This document shows, piece by piece, positions 1 to 8,523 of a stretch of 15,243 nt of DNA. The position numbers and the translations under genes are program-made. The stretch's first letter is position 1. Each line of letters starts with the position of its first letter. The notes beneath the pieces were generated by a model. That model worked only from the letters and a program-made list of their open reading frames with translations, was not told where the DNA came from and ran no database searches. Origin of the DNA: Saccoglossus kowalevskii (taxonomy: Eukaryota; Hemichordata; Enteropneusta; Harrimaniidae); assembly GCF_000003605.2 (NCBI RefSeq), contig NW_003126396.1:18979-34221 (forward strand), read 5' to 3'.

Positions 1-1133
1 CTGATTATCTTATATATCGCCAATTATTCATGACTGATCATCTTATATATTGCCAATGATTCACGACCGATTATCTTATATATCGCCAATTATTCATGAC
101 TGATCATCTTATATATCGCCAATTATTCATGACTGATCATCTTATATATCGCCAATGATTCACGACCGATCATCTTATATATCGCCAATTATTCATGACT
201 GATCATCTTATATATTGCCAATGATTCACTACTGATAATCTTATATATTGCCAATGATTCATGACTGATCATCTTATATATCGCCAATGATTCACGACCG
301 ATCATCTTATATATCGCCAATTATTCATGACTGATCATCTTAAATATTGCCAATGATTCACGACCGATCATCTTATATATCGCCAATTATTCATGACTGA
401 TAATATTATATATCCCCAATTATTCATGACTGATCATCTTATATATTGCCAATGATTCACGACTGATAATCTTATATATTGCCAATGATTCATGACCGAT
501 CATCTTATATATCACCAATTATTCATGACTGATCATCTTATATATTGCCAATGATTCACGACCGATTATCTTATATATCGCCAATGATTCACGACTGATA
601 ATCTTATATATCGCCAATGATTCACGACCGATCATCTTATATATCGCCAATTATTCACGACCGATCTTCTTATACATTGCCAACGATTCACGACTGATAA
701 TCTTATATATCGCCAATGATTCACGACCGATCATCTTATATATCGCCAAATATTCATGACTGATCATCTTATATATTGCCAACGATTCACGACTAATAAT
801 AATATATATCCCCAATTATTCACGACCGATCATCTTATATATTGCCAATGATTCATGACCGATCATCTTATATATCGACAATTATTTACGACTGATAATC
901 TAATATATCGCTTATTATTCACGACCGATTATCTTATATATCGCCAATTCTTCACGACTGCACGTCTGATATATCGCCAATGTTTCACGACCATCATTTT
1001 ATATATCGCCAATGATTCACGACCGATCATCTTGTATATCGCCAAAGATTCACGACCGATCATCTTGTATATCGCCTATGATTCACGACTGATCGTCTTA
1101 TATATCGCCAATGATTCACAAGTGATCGTCATA
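1..1133. repeat. 33-bp tandem minisatellite array (about 34 copies)
   Basis: About 34 head-to-tail copies of a 33-bp unit with the core TCTTATATATCGCCAAT. The first 13 units, starting at base 1, keep exact 33-bp register. Two variant classes alternate irregularly. One reads TTATTCATGACTGAT across the unit junction and the other TGATTCACGACCGAT, and their three differences mostly travel together. Copies decay from about 880 onward, and the last recognisable unit fades near 1130. The left end lies outside the window, so total size is unknown. Since 33 is a multiple of 3, a spurious 11-residue-repeat open frame runs through 855-1193. I see no spacers and no coding signal. Confidence 0.97.
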
Positions 1134-1839
1134 TATGAGGCTAGTACTGCAATATTGAGAGTGGCCGATTATAAGCACGTGAATGTGTTCTGATCTTTAC
1201 AAACAATGCGTATAGTATAAGTGCGCACAATAATGAAATAACAAAAATATTATGCAGGCCGTGTTAACGAACTAGGCTATGTGAAGTTTTTTCCCAAAAT
1301 AACATGTGGGAATATGAACAGACTGATTATCATTTGTACTTTCTAGTTGTGTTTAACCATAGTAGACGTAAAACTATATTAACATCCATGCATAGCTCTA
1401 TTAAGAAGCTATTTAAACACATTAACTACTTCTATAAAATAACTTGACTTAGGAAGTGACGAATACGGGTCAAGGACAGAATCTACAAACGGTGGTGAGC
1501 CCCCAATCAACTATTATTTGAAATGTAATGCGATAAGATTGGAGTTTGTTTAATTGATTCACCCAAAATTGATTGATGGATTCGAGAAATGCATCTCTGA
1601 AACGAACACATCTTAATGGAACTGCATTCAATTAGATGTGCTTTAAAAGTCGTTCATAAATATTAGAAAACATTCACTGACATTTGAGAACTATTTGTAT
1701 TATAGTAACTAGAAGAGAATTCATTCTTGGTAAAATTTTAGGTGATATTTTTCAATACATGTATGGTCTCACTGTTAAATTTTTGTGTTTATTCACCATA
1801 TCTCGGATCCATTGGAAACTGTAAGGACTAACAAATTGT
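1134..1839. other. Unannotated AT-rich spacer
   Basis: Non-repetitive AT-rich sequence with no supportable gene. A CACGTG E-box core lies near 1178. A short unit-like seed (AAACTGTAAGGACTAAC) at about 1815 resembles the monomer of the array that starts just downstream, so it may be a decayed outlying copy. Confidence 0.6.
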
Positions 1840-2430
1840 GTCAAGGTATATACACCACAGTGTGTAAACTGTAAGGTATATACACCACAGTGTGTACACT
1901 GTAAGGTATATACACCACAGTGTGTACACTGTAAGGTATATACACCACAGTGTGTAAACTGTAAGGTATATACACCACAGTGTGTACACTGTAAGGTATA
2001 TACACCAAAGTGTGTACACTGTCAGGTATATACACCACAGTGTGTACACTGTAAGGTATATACACCAAAGTGTGTACACCGTAAGGTATATACACCAAAG
2101 TGTGTACACTGTAAGGTATATACACCACAGTGTGTACACTGTAAGGTTTATACACCACAGTGTGTACACTGTAAGGTATATACACCACAGTGTGTACACT
2201 GTAAGGTATATACACCACAGTGTGTACACTGTAAGGAATATACACCACAGTGTGTACACTGTAAGGTATATACACTACAGTGTGTACACTGTAAGGTATA
2301 TACACCAAAGTGTGTACACTGTAAGGTATATACACCACAGTGTGTAAACTGTAAGGTATATACCCACAGTGTGTACACGGTAAGGTTTAAGTGCCACAGT
2401 GTGTAAACTGAAAGGCATATGCACTAAAAT
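1840..2430. repeat. 30-bp tandem array with two palindromes per unit (about 19 copies)
   Basis: About 19 tandem copies of a 30-bp unit in near-perfect register. Each unit is ordered GTGTACAC, 6 bp (TGTAAG), GTATATAC, 8 bp (ACCACAGT). Both named 8-mers are perfect palindromes fitting GTRTAYAC. A wider inverted pair, CAGTGT-GT-ACACTG, surrounds the first. Recurrent variants are ACCACAG versus ACCAAAG and GTACACT versus GTAAACT. The last units, from about 2360, are degenerate and one is 2 bp shorter. The period is divisible by 3, so open frames of up to 165 codons arise on both strands; they are artefacts. There are no unique spacers, so this is not a CRISPR array. Confidence 0.97.
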
Positions 2431-3072
2431 GGACGTTTGAGTGTTACTTAGCAAGAACAGTGACCTGCATCGGATGAAAATAGATACTTAATGCATTGCG
2501 AGTGAGATTCGATTCACATTGAATTAAAATCTTAACTTGTAGACTTACCCACGAATTGAGTGTGGTTCATTTCACAGCAAAACAAAATCCTCCCACAAAA
2601 TGCGTTTCTGGTACACAAAATAGAAAAGTGTGTTATAATATAGAATGCAATCAGCTTGTTAACACCTGTTATTAAGTTCATTCTAAACACTGTCACGGAA
2701 ACTATCATTTTATAACACGATCCACATTCATAAAACATATAATTATGGAAAGAAAGTTGCATGTCCACACCTCCCAATGTTTATTGTGTTCACCATGAAT
2801 AACTTTGACAACTAATCCTGAAATATTGAAAGTACTGAAACTAACCTGTACTTGATAGGAACTAATATTGTGATTGTAATATTCAGTCAAGGTCTGTGGA
2901 AATTCAACTTTAAGTCTAATCTCGCAACATATTTAGCAATTAAATAACAATTATAACAAAAAACATCAAACAGATGGGTAGTGCAAACAATATAAAGAAT
3001 GACAGTTTCCCTTTTAAAAAAAAAAAAATTGGATCTGTTGTGAAATTGACTATACTGTATACCATGAACAAC
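2431..3072. other. Unannotated AT-rich spacer
   Basis: No gene is supportable. Small minus-strand open frames of 60-81 codons lack protein-like composition. A 13-base A run lies at 3016-3028. I see no tRNA or other RNA gene. Confidence 0.55.
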
Positions 3073-3096
3073 ACATACATACATACATACATACAC
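3073..3096. repeat. (ACAT)n microsatellite
   Basis: Five to six perfect copies of the tetranucleotide ACAT, 31 bp upstream of the LTR boundary. The run also generates the Met-Tyr-Val-Cys runs of two spurious minus-strand frames. Confidence 0.9.
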
Positions 3097-3135
3097 ACTG
3101 TCGCATACGACTTATTTACCACTTCCGTGTCACTG

Positions 3136-3279
3136 AGAATGTTCTAGAACCGTACTGTTATGTGTCTGGGTGGAATATTCTAGATTTTTTTTAGAAAATG
3201 GTTGAATAGGTAATAAGAACACTGTAGGAGGCAATAGAAGGTAATGGAACATTCTAGAAATTAGTAGTAAGTTCCAGAC
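3136..3279. promoter_or_regulatory. Cluster of heat-shock-element-like motifs in the LTR U3
   Basis: Heat-shock factor binds alternating nGAAn pentamers. Block 1 has GAA 3137-3139, TTC 3142-3144 and GAA 3147-3149, a perfect three-pentamer element. Block 2 has GAA 3173-3175 and TTC 3178-3180 followed by GAT, so two perfect units plus one near miss. Block 3 has GAA 3247-3249, TTC 3252-3254 and GAA 3257-3259, again perfect, with another TTC in phase at 3272-3274. Block 3 ends about 65 bp upstream of the TATA-like box, a position typical of heat-shock promoters. The pattern is visible in sequence; function is inferred. Confidence 0.6.
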
Positions 3280-3323
3280 TCATTATGTATGCTGATGTAA
3301 TGGTCTATTTATAGACAGTGGGG

Positions 3324-3331
3324 TATATATA
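3324..3331 (+). promoter_or_regulatory. LTR TATA-like box
   Basis: TATATATA lies within GGGGTATATATAGGG, about 196 bp into the LTR. A transcript would start near 3350-3360, just before the AGTTCAGATCGGAGATCTCG segment. This is the only GC-flanked TATA-like box in the LTR. Confidence 0.6.
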
Positions 3332-3612
3332 GGGAAGTTGTTCAGCACTGAGTTCAGATCGGAGATCTCGTTGAATTGTATTGGAGTTTAAGTATCTAGT
3401 TATTGGAGTAGTGGAGTTTTACCGCGTTATTGTACTTGATGTTTGCAGAGTATAATAATACCAGTACCAGTTGAAACCTCATCTGTTGGCTCCGTGTTCG
3501 TATTTTATCATCGCCGCCAGGGAAGTCTTTTTGTTACTGTTGCCATTTTGGTATTTGAACCATCACACCTGTACTATACCAATTACGGTAATATTACGTT
3601 GCGTGTGACATC

Positions 3613-3629
3613 TGGGGGCTCGTCCGCGA
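3613..3629 (+). other. Primer-binding site, tRNA-Pro type
   Basis: TGGGGGCTCGTCCG (3613-3626) continuing to CGA matches the 3' end complement of tRNA-Pro used by many retroelements. It matches 16 of 18 positions, with mismatches at PBS positions 15 and 18. It sits 2 bp after the LTR end, the standard spacing, and fixes the element's orientation as plus. Confidence 0.85.
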
Positions 3630-3716
3630 AGTCTTTTTGTTACTGTTGCCATTTTGGTATTTGAACCATCACACCTGTACTATACCAATTACGGTAATAT
3701 TACGTTGCGTGTGACA
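3628..3716 (+). mobile_element. Truncated second LTR copy (terminal 89 bp)
   Basis: Identical, base for base, to 3522-3610, the 3' end of the upstream LTR, including the terminal GTGACA. It joins directly onto the PBS, with GA shared by both sides at the junction. The simplest reading is deletion of the whole internal region and the first part of the 3' LTR. Lack of divergence suggests a recent insertion and deletion, or an assembly join across collapsed LTRs. Confidence 0.85.
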
Positions 3717-3745
3717 CACACTTCTAGTTATAATAGCCCCCTACG

Positions 3746-3906
3746 CAGTGGCGGATATAGGGGGGTGTTCTTGGAGTCCGGAACCCCCCCCCCACCATTG
3801 AAAAATGTATTCAATTTGTTTTTGCATAATATGGAAATCATTAACTTAGTCTGGCGATTTTTAAGTTTGGACCCCCCCCTCCTAAAAAAATATGTATCCG
3901 CCCCTG
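3746..3906. mobile_element. hAT-like MITE, 161 bp
   Basis: The ends read CAGTGGCGGATATA and, in reverse complement, CAGGGGCGGATACA: 14-bp terminal inverted repeats with 12 matches. The CAGNGGCGGAT start and flanking G and C runs are typical of non-autonomous hAT elements in animals. The interior is AT-rich, with C runs at 3784-3793 and about 3871. Eight-base flanks (3738-3745 and 3907-3914) do not match, so a target-site duplication is not visible. It lies 29 bp after the LTR remnant. The 96-codon open frame through it is chance. Confidence 0.75.
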
Positions 3907-4342
3907 CTGTGGTACAACAGTCAACAATTAATGAAACCACGTGACGTGACGTTCACATAATAAAATAATATGACAACGTGAGTGTCAGAATACATGGATT
4001 ACAAAATACAGCACATCATAAACATTTCATTTCGTGAACATACAGCGAGAAACGACTGCACGTATCTGCCATTGATTTATCATGATAACATCAGGGTGGA
4101 ATGGAGTGGCTAGTTGATTTACCACTGTGTGCTAACACATTCAGTTATACCAAATAGGCTGTAAATTACTTGCATCTTTGGATTGGATAAAAGCAATTAA
4201 AACATAAAATTAGTATGGTGTTCACATATATATCCTCGGGCATTTATTCTTTAAAAACAAAACTCGCACCCGTTGGTGCCGAAGGTCATTATTCATCCAC
4301 TTAGTGCAGATCAATATGTATATTTCAGTAGCTCTGTCGTAA
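3907..4342. other. Unannotated spacer
   Basis: No gene is seen. Overlapping CACGTGACGTGACGTTCAC at about 3938-3956 packs an E-box and CRE-like half sites together. The rest is AT-rich and non-repetitive until the satellite begins. Confidence 0.55.
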
Positions 4343-4900
4343 TATATATGCAATTATTGTAATAAATGCAATTATCGTAATATTTATGCAATTATTGTAA
4401 TACATATGCAATTATCATAGTATATATGCATGTATTGCAGTATATATGCAATTATTGTAGTACATCTGCAATTATCGTAGCATATATGCACGTATTGCAG
4501 TATATATACAATTATCGTAGTATATATGCAATTATTGAAATACATCTGCAATTATCGTAGTATATATGCATGTATTGCAGTATATATACAATTATCGTAG
4601 TATATATGCAATTATTGTAATACATTTGCAATTATCGTAGTATATATGCATGTATTGCGGTATATATACAATTATCGTAGTATATATGCATGTATTGCGG
4701 TATATATACAATTATCGTAGTATATATGCAATTATTGTAATACATATGCAATTATCGTTGTATATATGCAATTATTGGAATACATATACAATTATCGTAG
4801 TATATATGCATTTATTGCAGTATATATACAAATATTGTAATATATGTATTTATCGTAGTATATATATACAATTATTGTAGTATATATGTAATAATTCAAG
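4343..4900. repeat. 20-bp satellite with four-monomer higher-order repeat
   Basis: About 28 monomers of 20 bp fall into four types. A is TATATATGCAATTATTGTAA, B is TACATNTGCAATTATCGTAG, C is TATATATGCATGTATTGCAG and D is TATATATACAATTATCGTAG. From 4381 the order is A B C, A B C D, A B C D, A B C D, C D, A B, then more diverged units. This gives an 80-bp higher-order repeat with a D-less first round and a CD duplication at 4681-4720. One 18-bp monomer lies at 4363-4380. Open frames of Tyr-Ile-type repeats come from the array. Confidence 0.95.
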
Positions 4901-5810
4901 TGTTCATTGAATCATAACGAAGTGAAAACCTGATTACTGACACACTAATCTCGGTAATCCCAAGATGCACCAGCAAAAGTGGGTTCGACTTATTTTGCCC
5001 ACTTTTAATGGGTTTGCTAAATGCATGAGACTTTTTCTCGATGAATATACAGAATAAAATTGAAAGTGTTTTTAGCATGCACTTTATATAGATTACATAT
5101 CATCTTTTATTGATTGTGCGGAATATAATGTTCACACATACTGTTGCTGTATTTTGACCGAGGTTCGAACGTGATAACATTTCCCTTTATACCGAGTAGG
5201 AACTCTCTGGGCACACACTTAAATAACTGCCTTTATTCTGTTTCATATTTAGCTTACAAGAGAAACGCTTCTATAATTTAATGTACATATATACCAATGA
5301 TCAACACTATTTATCCACGCAATGAGTCTAGCTCCAAATCGCTGCGCAAACTGTATATAATATAACTAACAAATCAATATAGCATAGCATATGACAACAA
5401 AGACATTTTAACTACAGCTGCCGGCACTCAATATATATATATATTACTTCTACTATCTCTCACAATCCAGGAATTCTAAAAATATATATATATTATGTGT
5501 TCAACAAAAGCAAAACTGATAAAAATGGCAGTGTAATCAACCAGACAAAAGTCTGTTCTCTATAACTGATTAATATAATCCTTACAGTTTCTATGGCTCA
5601 CGATTCTGATAATATTTTCATTGGCAGAGCCAAGCTCATAGGTAAAGCAATACTGTGAGTTTCCAATGAAAAGGTGATTTTATTTTCTGGTCATATTGAT
5701 CGAACCTCAGCAATTTGTATGGAGATGCACGTCAGCATAGTATTTGGTTGAATGGGGTGGTGGCAGTTTGTCACACTATATGAACCCGCTCTAAATTTAT
5801 GCTCTTGTAT
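4901..5810. other. Unannotated spacer with two (AT)n tracts
   Basis: No supportable gene in 900 bp. (AT)7 lies at 5431-5444 and (AT)6 at 5482-5493. A GGTTCGAA at 5162-5169 resembles a tRNA B box but has no partner A box or cloverleaf around it. Confidence 0.55.
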
Positions 5811-5912
5811 AAGACAATTATGTTGTTGTATAATGCACCTGAGCAAGACAATTAAGTGGTTGTATAATACCCACCACTAAGACAAATATGTGGTTCTATA
5901 ATGACCCTAATT
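5811..5912. repeat. 34-bp minisatellite, block 1 (3 units)
   Basis: Three consecutive 34-bp units start at 5811, 5845 and 5879, each opening with a form of AAGACAATTATGTGGTTGTA. About 93 bp of this block (5828-5920) recur at 6348-6440, displaced by 520 bp with scattered substitutions. It looks like a remnant of one formerly larger array or a duplicated segment. Confidence 0.85.
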
Positions 5913-6330
5913 ATACATCTGTCACCGTAACGCCGTAAGTTACAGCGTGCCGTATTTTTGCGGTATTTACTGGTATTTTCATCCTACTATATTAGGAAAT
6001 GTGAATTCCAAATATGGAATGATTACGCGCGTAAGCGTCTTCTAATAATAAAAACAAAACTTGGCTGCCACCAGGGTTTGACCGGACTCCCCACAAAGAA
6101 GTTCGCTACAATTATATGGTTATATAATAATTATGTGGTCAAAACTTTTTGGATTTCGGCATTCCCATGATGCATCCTTGAAAGGAAAAGATGTATAATA
6201 ATCGGGTTATTACGAAGATCTCAACACTCAGACAGTACGCCGTCGCACCGATACTCGATATTCCCGCTGTACTCTCTTCGTGCATACTCTAAGGTATCCT
6301 CGTGATAACCTCATATTATTAATTAATACA
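5913..6330. other. Unannotated segment between 34-bp repeat blocks
   Basis: Non-coding by inspection. A degenerate copy of the 34-bp monomer is recognisable near 6108-6140 (ACAATTATATGGTTATATAA and following). The 70-codon open frame at 5958-6170 shows no recognisable features. Confidence 0.5.
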
Positions 6331-6504
6331 ATTACATTATAATTATCGTATAATGCACCTGACCAAGACAATTATGTGGTTGGTTAATATACACCACTAA
6401 GACAAATATATGGTTCTATAATAACCCTTATTAATACAATTATATGGTTGTATAATGTCCCCTCATAGGACAATGATGCCCGTCGCCCTGACAATTATGT
6501 GGTC
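6331..6504. repeat. 34-bp minisatellite, block 2 (about 4.5 units)
   Basis: Full units start at 6365, 6399 and 6433, with partial units on both sides (about 6335-6364 and 6467-6504). The monomer is the same as in block 1, about 520 bp upstream, and the two blocks align in the same orientation. Confidence 0.85.
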
Positions 6505-6713
6505 ACTATGGCAATTAGTGGAAATAACGAACAGAACTAGAGTGGCAAAAAGGGTCCTATTGATGCCAATAACTCAGGATGTTGCCATGGAGATTTAGAG
6601 AGTGATAATGACGGGAGTTCTCCACGTTGCCCTGAGGTATATATATAATCACGTTAATTCTGATTAAATATTTATCAAGTATTCACATGTTAATATTTGT
6701 TCTTTTATTACAG
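6505..6713 (+). other. Probable 5' UTR intron end, acceptor at 6711-6713
   Basis: The segment ends in a pyrimidine-rich TTTGTTCTTTTATTACAG directly before GTPase-receptor leader sequence. The CAG at 6711-6713 is a good metazoan 3' splice site. This implies that the GPCR transcript has at least one upstream non-coding exon outside this stretch. Inferred from motif and position only. Confidence 0.45.
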
Positions 6714-6924
6714 TGACCACGTAACGTGTTTGTAATTGTGACATCACTGTGCATTTTCTCAACGTGTCAATAACGTCCATCGTTCAAAGGATGTCAAGTA
6801 GTTGGATGGTGTAAAGTAAAGGCCACTTCACACTGAGTAAACAATTCGCCGCCGTGTACGGTGTATGGCTAGATATCTAAGTCAGTCTGCATGGTGAAAT
6901 TCTAGTTCATTGTGTATCCCTAAT
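6714..6924 (+). promoter_or_regulatory. Predicted GPCR 5' leader with three uORFs
   Basis: If the acceptor at 6711-6713 is used, this 211-nt leader precedes the GPCR start. It contains three short upstream frames: 6791-6814 (MSSSWMV), 6865-6897 (MARYLSQSAW) and 6891-6905 (MVKF). The second is in frame with the receptor and ends at the TGA at 6895-6897, which fixes the upstream limit of the coding frame. The second and third overlap. Such uORFs commonly reduce receptor translation, but that effect is inferred here. Confidence 0.45.
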
Positions 6925-8253
6925 ATGGGAAATGATAGCGAGGTGACGGGAGAATACCATACTGATTTGTCTGTATTATATGCCACTATTATGATCGTTA
7001 TAAACTTTACGACGCTGTTTGGAAATTGCGTGCTGCTGTACATCATCATACGGACTCGACAACTACATACAATTACTAACGTATTTATCGGATCATTAGC
7101 AGTCGGTGATTTGATTATGGGGATATTGGTGATGCCATACTGTGCCTTCTATTGGATCGCACAGGAGTGGGTATTTGGTGATCAATGGTGCCAAGCCACT
7201 GCGTTTTTTCACTCAATGTCATGTACGTCCACTGCACTGAATTTGGCGATGGTTAGCGTGGATCGCTGTTTCGCAGTCACCAGACCATTGCGGTACAACG
7301 TTATAATGACAAGCTATAGTACTGCCACCATGGTGATATACGTGTGGATACATGCCATCTTATTTGCAGCTTTACCTCTGTTTGGTTGGGGATCTTATCG
7401 ATTTTCTTACAAACTTGGAATTTGTGCAATCGACTATATGTCTGATTCCACGTTTATTTTAACGGAACGAGTAATGTGTACTTTACTGCCAGCATTAGTG
7501 ATAACTATTATGTTTATAGAGATATTGAAAGAAGCGCACGCCAGACAGAGACGTGTATTCGTGGCTCTACCAGTACCTTGGCCAATCAATGCTCAGGGAC
7601 AACCAACACCAAATTATAAAAGAACAACAATACGGGCAATGCGAACTCTTTTTGTTATGGTTGCCGTGCTTACTATATTGTGCCTGCCCTACCATATTAT
7701 ATATTTTCTATGTGTCTACACGCCAGGCTACCTACCGACCGACATCGAAAGTATTGCATCTATCTCCATGTTAGCTAGTTCAGCGATCAACCCAATATTA
7801 ATAACCATTTTGAATAAAACATTCTATTCACGGTTTAAAGATATAATGTGTAGACGTTGCACGAAACTCTCAGCGGTTGTCGACGTGTCAACGATAGAGG
7901 GCAGTGTGGCAGTAGCGCCCACTTGTCACACGCAAAGTACATACATACGATCGGAGGCAACTGGGAGTGTTGCTGGGGGGCCGAGCTTCATCTCTCCGGA
8001 ACTCTCATCTGCTGTCCTGGAATCAGAATCAAAGTACATGAATGAACAGAGTACGAGTAAAGGAAATAAAACTATTTCTGACGTAGAGGAAAATATTGAC
8101 GATAGACAACGAGGAACAGACAAGAAGCGGAAAAACAAACATAAACAAAATGACGCAAGTGGCATGTCATCGCAAATGAATCCTAACCTATTGATGCCTC
8201 CTGACATGACACACACGTTTCGTGCTACTCGTAAAAAAGTTCGAGAACATTAA
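6925..8253 (+). CDS. Class A (rhodopsin-family) GPCR, GPR161/amine-receptor-like orphan
   Basis: Single-exon, 442-residue seven-helix plasma-membrane receptor. The open frame extends to a TTG at 6910, but the first ATG after the in-frame TGA (6895-6897) is 6925, with A at -3 and G at +4. Helices lie at about 19-42, 51-73, 88-112, 130-152, 178-202, 236-263 and 273-296. Family marks are FGN (N34), LAVGD (D62), WVFG (W82), the C89-C167 disulphide pair, LPLFGW at 150-155, P189 and P255. Oddities: DRC at 113-115 instead of DRY, H96 at 3.32 where amine receptors have Asp, C253 at the 6.48 toggle, and NPILI (289-293) instead of NPxxY. CRRC at 309-312 could be palmitoylated. The about 130-residue tail is Ser/Thr-rich with a basic run at 400-407. 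N3 is a glycosylation sequon. The YVWIH, LPLFGW and ARxRRV segments recall GPR161; the ligand is unknown. Confidence 0.96.
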   Translation: MGNDSEVTGEYHTDLSVLYATIMIVINFTTLFGNCVLLYIIIRTRQLHTITNVFIGSLAVGDLIMGILVMPYCAFYWIAQEWVFGDQWCQATAFFHSMSCTSTALNLAMVSVDRCFAVTRPLRYNVIMTSYSTATMVIYVWIHAILFAALPLFGWGSYRFSYKLGICAIDYMSDSTFILTERVMCTLLPALVITIMFIEILKEAHARQRRVFVALPVPWPINAQGQPTPNYKRTTIRAMRTLFVMVAVLTILCLPYHIIYFLCVYTPGYLPTDIESIASISMLASSAINPILITILNKTFYSRFKDIMCRRCTKLSAVVDVSTIEGSVAVAPTCHTQSTYIRSEATGSVAGGPSFISPELSSAVLESESKYMNEQSTSKGNKTISDVEENIDDRQRGTDKKRKNKHKQNDASGMSSQMNPNLLMPPDMTHTFRATRKKVREH

Positions 8254-8294
8254 TATTATAATTATTTTACGTTAAATGTTACGTTTATACTGCT

Positions 8295-8300
8295 AATAAA
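8295..8300 (+). terminator. Poly(A) signal AATAAA of the GPCR gene
   Basis: Canonical AATAAA starting 42 nt after the TAA stop at 8251-8253. It implies a very short 3' UTR, with cleavage expected around 8310-8330. It is the nearest canonical signal downstream of the receptor. Confidence 0.6.
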
Positions 8301-8523
8301 TAATACGCTACAAATCTGGTTATTTTTACTTATGGTAAGATCGTTTTTAAGTGACAATTTAATGAGAAGCGTTTGAGATATGGGTTTTTAAGTGCATTAC
8401 TTTGATATTATCGATTTGTTTAGTTCTTTCAAACATTCGTATTCAGTGGAGCTGTATGAAACTAGCAGGCCTTGATCCTGTCAAAATTAAAACTAGTGCT
8501 TGGGGAGGCATAGTTGGCCAATA

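Larger units (their letters stand above)
3128..3610 (+). mobile_element. LTR of a retrotransposon (483 bp, heat-shock-like U3)
   Basis: The block starts TGTCAC and ends GTGACA, giving 6-bp terminal inverted repeats of the TG...CA type expected of an LTR. It is followed, after 2 bp, by a primer-binding-site match (3613-3629). A TATA-like TATATATA at 3324-3331 would set the start of R near 3355, making 3128 to about 3355 the U3. U3 contains three GAAnnTTC-type blocks (separate entry). The terminal 89 bp are repeated exactly at 3628-3716. PBS type and LTR size fit Ty3/Gypsy or a retrovirus-like element, but with no internal coding sequence the clade cannot be assigned. No clean target-site duplication borders the remnant: 3123-3127 and 3717-3721 differ. 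Confidence 0.85.

Noticed and set aside
855-1193. 112-codon plus-strand frame with an 11-residue repeat
   Set aside because: By-product of the 33-bp array; its start and end track array degeneration.
1828-2378. Open frames of up to 165 codons on both strands encoding Tyr-Ile-rich 10-residue repeats
   Set aside because: They follow from a 30-bp unit lacking stops in several frames; both strands are open and no codon or domain signal exists.
1840-2430. CRISPR-like direct repeats
   Set aside because: Units are contiguous with no unique spacers, and the setting is a eukaryotic genome.
3121-3724. ACTTC at 3121-3125 and 3720-3724 as the LTR target-site duplication
   Set aside because: The copies sit 2 and 3 bp away from the LTR ends, so they do not abut the element; probably chance.
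3654-3944. 96-codon frame and its 70-codon antisense frame
   Set aside because: They run across the truncated LTR copy and the MITE, including its C run, so they are composite chance frames.
5162-5169. tRNA gene suggested by a GGTTCGAA B-box-like sequence
   Set aside because: No A box, acceptor-stem pairing or cloverleaf at suitable distances.
6910-6924. Receptor start at the TTG at 6910
   Set aside because: TTG is not a normal animal start; ATG 6925 has a better context and still gives the complete helix 1.
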